A stretch of 64,000 nt of DNA from Oopsacas minuta (taxonomy: Eukaryota; Porifera; Hexactinellida; Lyssacinosida; Leucopsacidae). The notes under the pieces were generated by a model. That model did not search any database. It had not been told where the DNA came from and saw nothing but the letters and a program-made list of their open reading frames with translations. The DNA is taken from positions 451,143 through 515,142 of the forward strand of contig JAKMXF010000301.1 in the NCBI GenBank assembly GCA_024704765.1, in the 5' to 3' direction. Shown here piece by piece: positions 59,101 through 64,000 of this stretch. Within the stretch, counting starts at the first letter, position 1, and every line of letters starts with the position of its first letter. The translations under genes and the position numbers were made by a program.

Positions 59101-59297
59101 ATAAACCAGATTTGGTTGAAAGATTATGGACATCGCTGAATTTTTTCACAGCTTTCAATCCTCAAGAAAGAATCCTCTTAGCCAACCTCTATCTGGTTAT
59201 GTATGGCAGGGTTACACCTGCGTGCTTACCTCAGTCGCTGGGGGTAGTTATAGATTTGAAGGAAAAGACAGCTCATTGTAGTTTACATCCAGATTAA
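56190..59297 (+). CDS. TAF2: Transcription initiation factor TFIID subunit 2
   Basis: TAF2 is a core TFIID subunit that contacts promoter DNA around the initiator and helps place RNA polymerase II. This 1035-residue frame aligns along the whole protein: an N-terminal M1-aminopeptidase-like fold (SRLWFPCVDCYSELCTWEI near residue 190; AQYFGCFLCPATWDDFWIVHGI near 355) without a zinc-binding HExxH, as in all TAF2 proteins, and a C-terminal helical-repeat region (about 680-1030) with QCFYRVR-like SVFYRVRIQC, DVLKFLIDLLKYNENASND and EKLLPSYQYVITCS. It ends LGVVIDLKEK, where human TAF2 has LGLVLNLKEK, so the C-terminal basic tail of longer TAF2 proteins is lacking (human is 1199). Translation may start at Met9 (MRRQRSSLSD). 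The tctattttag at 56199-56208 resembles a 3' splice site, so a 5' exon is possible. Confidence 0.95.
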   Translation: MFIYFSLAMRRQRSSLSDPVVCTRGFKLISQIINITDIDFRKRSISLNTQLSFIPQNPSKPTRLFLNCQQICILKLLVNGNEAKFTYIDPSLEICYNNKNRRDANYFFQSNRENVLSSDLDLPNGVGELIVSIPQSEIHSSEIIKLNIECKLDKPKGGIQFVLPPESHFSDNQTLPQGSHLYTSTHGNTSRLWFPCVDCYSELCTWEINICCPSACFALSTGDLIDHKFMVETKRKFFKYKLNIPTSAPNIGLAVGTFEVYPDPAYSQATYFYLQGLFPIVEHTVSFLKRVYDYLQDLLNLSLPYQIHKIVFVSDCTFNCLSYSSLTICDVNLLHPREIIEQAIESRKVFIQAITAQYFGCFLCPATWDDFWIVHGIKGYASGLIFKSVFGTNEYNYFIKEMIESVVDFYSQPGASTFPLYSCSGPLPTFAPTSTHPTKSYNTTDKGHSLTYMENLFHPLLSTYEELYIFQNKAALVIRMLSLRIGKDILLKVLQKILALCSQASKCPNSSEWTMMLVSTVGFLRLILTVSGKDISSFMHNWVCSSGIPSLSISYSFNRRKNSLEMEVKQDSNSNIKSKFTGPLAIVVQEIDTFYLHTIQIEDVISRHEIQFHTKLKRTKRKQKCILFNGLEIEVDLTSSELEYPLLWVKPDPQMCWMSKISIDQPTLMWMNQLKHERDVISQRDAINTLTRVYAKEVISHLVEMLLDTSVFYRVRIQCIKCLIQLLNKFYYDENPISMLDCFYKLYGSKETPSIIAPNDFSNFGHYLLQKEMPKTIAGLRNQQQQTPRDVLKFLIDLLKYNENASNDYSDDYYVASLVDAMRSSLTVPLSYFSSKSALLSPQQHFSTLSKEIIEIIRAVIHLLNTEKLLPSYQYVITCSCITTIRLFQTYGFIPMNLDFFYTYINGQYSHVQFVALIAIIDILSSIQDYQMFSDFLNYILNHDCISFRCKAIQLLISTPPFVKKRASKLNKPDLVERLWTSLNFFTAFNPQERILLANLYLVMYGRVTPACLPQSLGVVIDLKEKTAHCSLHPD

Positions 59298-59351
59298 ACT
59301 TTATTTTTAAAATGATAACCTAGTATATAGGACCATAGCATTCTATATATA

Positions 59352-59503
59352 CAGTCGAAACCGGGTTTTTCTTACTATTTTTTCATGCTCAGATTGTAGA
59401 GAATGTGGAATTTACATACATTTTCCATCGGTATATTCTTACTATAGGTTTTATTACTAAATTTTCCTGCAAAGAAATACTAAGAAATGATTGGTTTCGA
59501 CTG
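59352..59503. mobile_element. 152-bp MITE downstream of TAF2
   Basis: The ends CAGTCGAAACC are exact inverted copies at 59352 and 59503. TA precedes the left end, but TC follows the right end. Internal TTCTTACTAT is repeated. It resembles Tigger-type MITEs. The TAF2 stop is only 55 bp upstream, so it lies in or near the 3' untranslated region. Confidence 0.82.
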
Positions 59504-59739
59504 TCTAAGGCAATTGTAATCCATTGAAATTTTGGACCAGGGACAGAGATATATAGTGGTGCTAGGACGCTTTGACGAAAGGACATCTTTCTAAAGACCT
59601 CATGCTGGAAAGACAAACTCAACTAAAACACTAAATTTTTCCTATTCTCATAAGACCGAACATAGAAAACTTTACAATAGGATCTCAGATGATTTATATA
59701 AAATATCATTTTCTCATGCTTATAGACTCCTTTAGATAT

Positions 59740-59935
59740 AAGGACTGTAGGTGCTCCTTTCTCGGGTCCATTGGTATTTTGTAATTGGTTAAAGTTAGAC
59801 ATACAAAATGTATCATTGTGGAATAGGAGGTCATAGTTAATGAGTCACTTGATCATATTGGTTTTCCCGAAATATTTGGGGAATGTGAGTATGCGGTTTT
59901 CACACCTTTCCCAATATTGTAATTTAGTTAACTTC
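59740..59935 (+). repeat. Dispersed repeat, second copy at 54330-54510
   Basis: Both copies share ggactgtagg, gggtccatt, taaagttaga, aaaatgtatcattg/aaaatgtattattg and gtggttttcacacct or gcggttttcacacct, in the same order and orientation. No coding capacity and no visible ends. Confidence 0.75.
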
Positions 59936-60188
59936 TGTATTCTAACTTTAAAAATTAATGATATATCGGTGAAGTTAACACGAAAATAACAGTGTTAGAT
60001 CATTATGGTAGCTAAAATCGCATTACTAATCGATATTTTTAGCCAAAATAACGATAATCTTAACCACCTCACGGATAGAAATTTTCAAAAGTTGACAACT
60101 ATGCAAGTGCAACTTTATACCAAATTTGGTCCTCTACCCGACTTGTTTCGATAATCGTAAAATTCTATGCTAACAGCCATGACTATAA

Positions 60189-60702
60189 CAGGGCTCTCAA
60201 CTCACATGATCTGGTCGTGATTCACACTATTTTGGGCCAAAATTCACAATCACACGATTATCTGAGAGTGTGATTTGTTGGAATCTCACACGATTTGGTC
60301 GTGTGAGTTTGGAATCTTAGACAAGATCATACCGTGTGATTTTCCAATTTCACTTTATAAGCAGATATTTGTATAAATGACTATTATTGTAGTTACTTCC
60401 ACCAACCTATTTTCCAGTTAATCTGATGGAACATTACTTGTATATTTCTCTTCCTCTGTTATTCTACCTAATCCATCATTTTCGAGCAAATGCTACAGGG
60501 ATAGGGGATGTCATATTACGGACAGAAATACTAAGTAATACTTTTTCAATGCACTCAAACAGTCTGGGGATTTGGACTTTTCAATATATAAAATATCAAG
60601 TAGTAGAATATTTCGGGTTTCATTACTAAAACGATGAGTCAGCCCTTTCAGATAATCCGTCCGATATCACAAGATTTGCTGTGATGTAAGGTGAGAGCCC
60701 TG
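60189..60702. mobile_element. 514-bp MITE with CAGGGCTCTCA ends
   Basis: The ends CAGGGCTCTCAACTCAC and, inward from the right, CAGGGCTCTCACCTTAC are inverted copies. The flanks share ctataa (60183-60188 and 60703-60708). The inside repeats TCACACGAT-type units. The ends look hAT-like, but an 8-bp duplication is not complete, so the class is uncertain. Confidence 0.75.
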
Positions 60703-60927
60703 CTATAATTATCTCAAAGTAAACTCTTAAAGAAATGAAAAAATGACTAATATGAAGCACTGATTATGGAATATTTCACACATTAGTACATCCCCAAACC
60801 AAACGCCTTGCAACCCTACCCGCTGTCAGACTACCCTCCGTACCTATAATAACGAACCGTGATTCCTTACCAGCCAACAGCGTGTAATTCATAATGAAAG
60901 GATGGAAATATTTTATACTCATATACA

Positions 60928-62500
60928 GGGTGTAATGAAGTTTTGTCGGGTATGAATTATTAATGTCACTTATGATTGTATAGCAACCACAAGTAGGAAT
61001 TGATCACTAGTATTTTTCCGATCTAAGAAAGTAACATAACTACTATTATTCTGATTTATCATATTTCTGGCTCTTTAGGATTAGAAATTTTAATTATTTT
61101 CGCATTTTTCTACAAAATGAATCTCAAATATCAAGGTTTGACGGTTCGTTCGTAGGCTATTGGGATGCTGAAGGCTGGTGTGACTCAGAAGATCGTAGCT
61201 AGTAGGCTTCAAAGATCAATAGAACGGTGGTGGCACAACAAAAAGCTGGGAACTCTCAAGAAACCAAACTTGGTTCTGGAAGACCTGAATCTCTAATCGG
61301 TGAACAAAAATAATATTTCAACGTCACTTGGCAAGAGGTGCAAATCCACTTGGATATTGGCGCCTACTTTGAAAAAGAAGGGCTATCCATAGCATTCTAT
61401 ACACTAAGGCAATGGTGCTGATTAATGGACTTGGACCAGGGATTGGGTAAGTCAGTTCTAAGGAAAAAATGGAGATATTATTAGTTGCAATAAAATTTAT
61501 ACGGTACATTTTTGGCCCGAATGTATATATTATTGATATTTGACATTACTCACAGTCTACATCTACAAACTATTTTCAGGACAAAATGACGTCATCTGTT
61601 TGCTTAGTTAGCAAATATGTCAGAAAAATGCTCCTGTTTTGGAACTACGTAGAGAGGAAATTCATACATTCACGGTTTCAAAATTTTTACCATAGAATAT
61701 ACGGATGTTGCTGTGCAAAATATAAAATTTTGTTATTATAAAGTTCTCGCGTTCCAGAGTTATAGTAGTGACCGTGGGTGACATATTTGAGCCAATACTC
61801 ATCCATAACTTGACATCCTTCAATGTTACGGCCAAACCTACTTACACACATATAGTATATACTCAACTTCCCATACCCTAATAATACATTTTGATATGAT
61901 ATCTCTGATGATTATGAAGCAATCTTGAAAATGACCATATATTGTATTAATGATGACTGGGCAGTATTCTTTGGAGATATCACACCAAAATGTATTATTA
62001 GGGTATGGGAAGTCGAGTATATACTATATGTGTCTAGTTTAGGCGTAAAAAATACTTCAAACGGGAGAAAAGACCCCGATTAAGAGACAAAAATTTTTCC
62101 AAAGCTCGCAGGGATTGGAAAAAGATTATATGGAGTGACGAATCCCCATTTGAAATATTTTGTAACATAAATTGACAGATTGATCAGGTGTGGGCTCAAA
62201 ATCAGAGCTAGTCGAAACAGGTCAAATTTCCAGCAAAGGTTCGCGTATGGGGAATGATATCCTATCGTGCCCTGAGCAAATTGATTATTGTTCATCCAAA
62301 ACAATTGATAATTGGAACTTATTATCGGGATTTTATCCTAGAAGAGTTGCTTGTCAGCTCTTGAGCGTAAAGCTGAAAATGGGTCAGTTCTTTAGAAATC
62401 AATGCACTCAAACATGTCAGAAGATTAATTTAGTAAACCCGACAAGATTTTGTATAGAAATTCCTACAGCTCAATGCAGATACATAAATACAAATCATAA
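60928..62500 (+). pseudogene. Tc1-like transposase fossil split by a repeat
   Basis: A TA plus CAGGGTGTAATGAAGTTTTG end at 60926-60946 resembles a Tc1/mariner terminus. The N-terminal helix-turn-helix appears as GMLKAGVTQKIVASRLQRS and KKKGYP (61160-61395). After the repeat at 61399-62036 the frame resumes VKKYFKREKRPRLRDKNFSK and RDWKKIIWSDESPFEIF, the latter carrying the first catalytic aspartate (about 62115-62160), then VRVWGMISYRALSKLIIVHP. Similarity fades near 62490 and no right terminus was found. Confidence 0.72.
61399..62036. mobile_element. Repeat inserted in the Tc1 fossil (copy A) with an inner inverted repeat
   Basis: This block of about 640 bp starts near ATACACTAAGGCAATGG and is repeated, diverged, at 63119-63800. 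It has no coding capacity. Inner arms 61849-61905 and 61978-62036 are inverted copies (ACATATAGTATATACTC, CTTCCCATACCCTAATAATA) around a 75-base loop. It separates two halves of one transposase gene, so it inserted after the Tc1 element. Confidence 0.72.
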
Positions 62501-62779
62501 ATCAATATTTTATGATTATAATCTAAAAATTACGTCATTAGTCGATCACCAAATTAATGATCGCAATTACAATTCCAATCCTTGCACCAAACATGATCGC
62601 GCTCACATCACGATTCTTTTTTCCGATCACATTCTGAAATTTATAAGCACCTCATATAGGGAGATGTTTATATTACCTGCAGCAGTCAGTCCGTCCGTGC
62701 GACCATGCGAAATCTACCAGTCCGATTGCCATGAAAATTAGTACATACATTTTGGGGTCTAAATTCGTAAATTTTCAAA

Positions 62780-62910
62780 TTCTGTCTAAAAGATCGAAAA
62801 ATCTTTCGGGAAAAAATGATCCCGATCTTACAATCGATCACTGTTTGTGAAAAGATCAGTGATCATCCTCCGATCGTGAAAACAGATCGCGATCATGATC
62901 GCAAGATGCT
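62780..62910. repeat. GATC-rich repeat
   Basis: GATC or GATCG occurs at many places, for example gatcgcgatcatgatcgcaag. Similar patches lie at 30600-30645, 35630-35710, 53730-53800 and 55255-55380, and all mix aaaagatc with cgatc. Probably fragments of one family. Confidence 0.6.
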
Positions 62911-63118
62911 ATTGCCCTATGTAAAATATTGTCAATCATTCAATACTGAGATACAGTATTAGCTTACGGACAGTAAATATGATTGATAACTAAATAAATA
63001 AACAAGATGGGTCAGTTATGCGAGGTGATACTAATTAATGATACCTGCCTATATTTAAGAAATTTGGTAATAATACATATGTTAATTTATCAATCACCAT
63101 TGTAAAAGTTTGTACATA

Positions 63119-63810
63119 GAATTCTATACACTAAAGCAATGGTGTTGATTTATGGACTTGGACCAGGGATACATTAAGTCAGTGCTAAGGATTTTATTAG
63201 TGTGGTAAAATTTAAAGGGTACATTTTGGCCCTAATAAATGTATTATTGATTTTTGACATTACTCACAGTTTACATCTACAAACTATTTTAAGGACAAAA
63301 TGATCTGATTGCTTCCTTAGCATATATATCAGAAAAAAGCTCCAGTTTTGAAATTTTGTAGAGGAAATAATACATTTACGGTTTCAAAATTTAAACCATG
63401 GATTTGAAGGATTTTGCTATACAAAATATCATCATTTTGTCATTAAAGGTTTTCGCGTTCAAGAGTTATAGGAGTGATCTTGGATGGCATATTCTTGCCA
63501 ATATTCACCCATAACTTGACAACCTTAAATAGTATGACCAAATCACTTTACTGACATTTAGTATAAACCCGACTTCCTATACCCTAATAATATATTTTGT
63601 TATGATATCTCTGATGATTTATATGGCGCAATCTTGAAAAATGACAATATTATTTACGACTACGCAATATTCTTTGGAGATATCATATCAAATGTATTAT
63701 CAGAGTATAGGAAGTCTGGTATATACAATATGTCTGTTGGCCATTACATTGAAGGTTGTCAAGTTATGGGTGAATATTGACAAAAATATGCTTTCCACGT
63801 GACCTACGTT
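63119..63810. mobile_element. Copy B of the 640-bp repeat
   Basis: It starts near ATACACTAAAGCAATGG, parallel to copy A for about 640 bp (tttgacattactcacag, catctacaaactattt, tccagag/tcaagagttatag). Its inner inverted repeat is longer: gtgaatattg and acttgacaacct pair with copies beyond 63745. The window's end (63811-64000) has no recognisable gene. Confidence 0.7.
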
Positions 63811-64000
63811 ATAATAAGGCCTATTCACTAGTGCGATTTTTGGACCATGGATGTCGTTTAAGTTCATTAAACTTTATTTCAAATAATCATGTATTTGATG
63901 GTATTCACCCAAATCGTGAACTTAAAATTGTTCTTAAGCGATTTTGAAGACCATGGATGCATTTAAGTCCTTATTTTTACAATAAATGTTATAGTTAGAG

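Overview
The window is AT-rich animal nuclear DNA in which most sequence is transposon-derived. Two intact host genes remain: an ER class I alpha-1,2-mannosidase (46284-47996, minus) and the TFIID subunit TAF2 (56190-59297, plus). Both are single open frames, whereas two transposon genes carry short GT-AG introns of 64-144 bp. The gene content, and the element families (Transib, ZBED-type hAT, Ginger, MULE, P/THAP, Tigger, mariner/maT, a LINE), point to a metazoan, probably an invertebrate. I cannot name the lineage from sequence alone.

Layout. 1-8172 holds a decayed THAP fragment, GC-alternating palindromes and one unrecognised 177-codon open frame. 8181-13700 is a ZBED-type hAT element with an 8-bp target duplication. 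Its transposase gene is split by a 3.3-kb Transib/RAG1-superfamily element (8405-11710) whose ends read CACAGTG, the vertebrate V(D)J heptamer. Removing the insert plus one 5-bp target copy restores the hAT frame across the junction. 13709-23207 carries a hAT MITE, an intact MULE with a C-terminal RING finger and tandem-repeat TIRs, a P-element/THAP9-like fossil and a Tigger-type MITE. 24.6-35.3 kb holds a decayed maT/mariner, a long-inverted-repeat element, an almost intact DD37D element, a decayed DD34D mariner, a LINE fossil split by a TA-flanked MITE, another mariner fragment and a pair of hairpins.

35806-39036 is a Tigger/pogo element into which a FLYWCH-MULE deletion derivative has jumped. 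39.5-45.7 kb has two copies of a widespread but poorly classified animal protein family. The better copy sits in a 2.3-kb element with CAC termini and TTA target duplications, itself inserted in the right arm of a long-TIR element. 48.37-53.34 kb is a palindromic element that surrounds an intact Ginger element (4-exon integrase gene, TATA target duplication). 59.3-64 kb contains MITEs and a Tc1-like fossil split by a repeat with a second copy at 63.1 kb.

The two host genes act separately, in N-glycan trimming and in transcription initiation. The rest is layered mobile DNA whose nesting gives relative ages: hAT before Transib; Tigger before FLYWCH-MULE; long-TIR element before the 517-codon element; palindromic element probably before Ginger; LINE before MITE; Tc1 before the 640-bp repeat.
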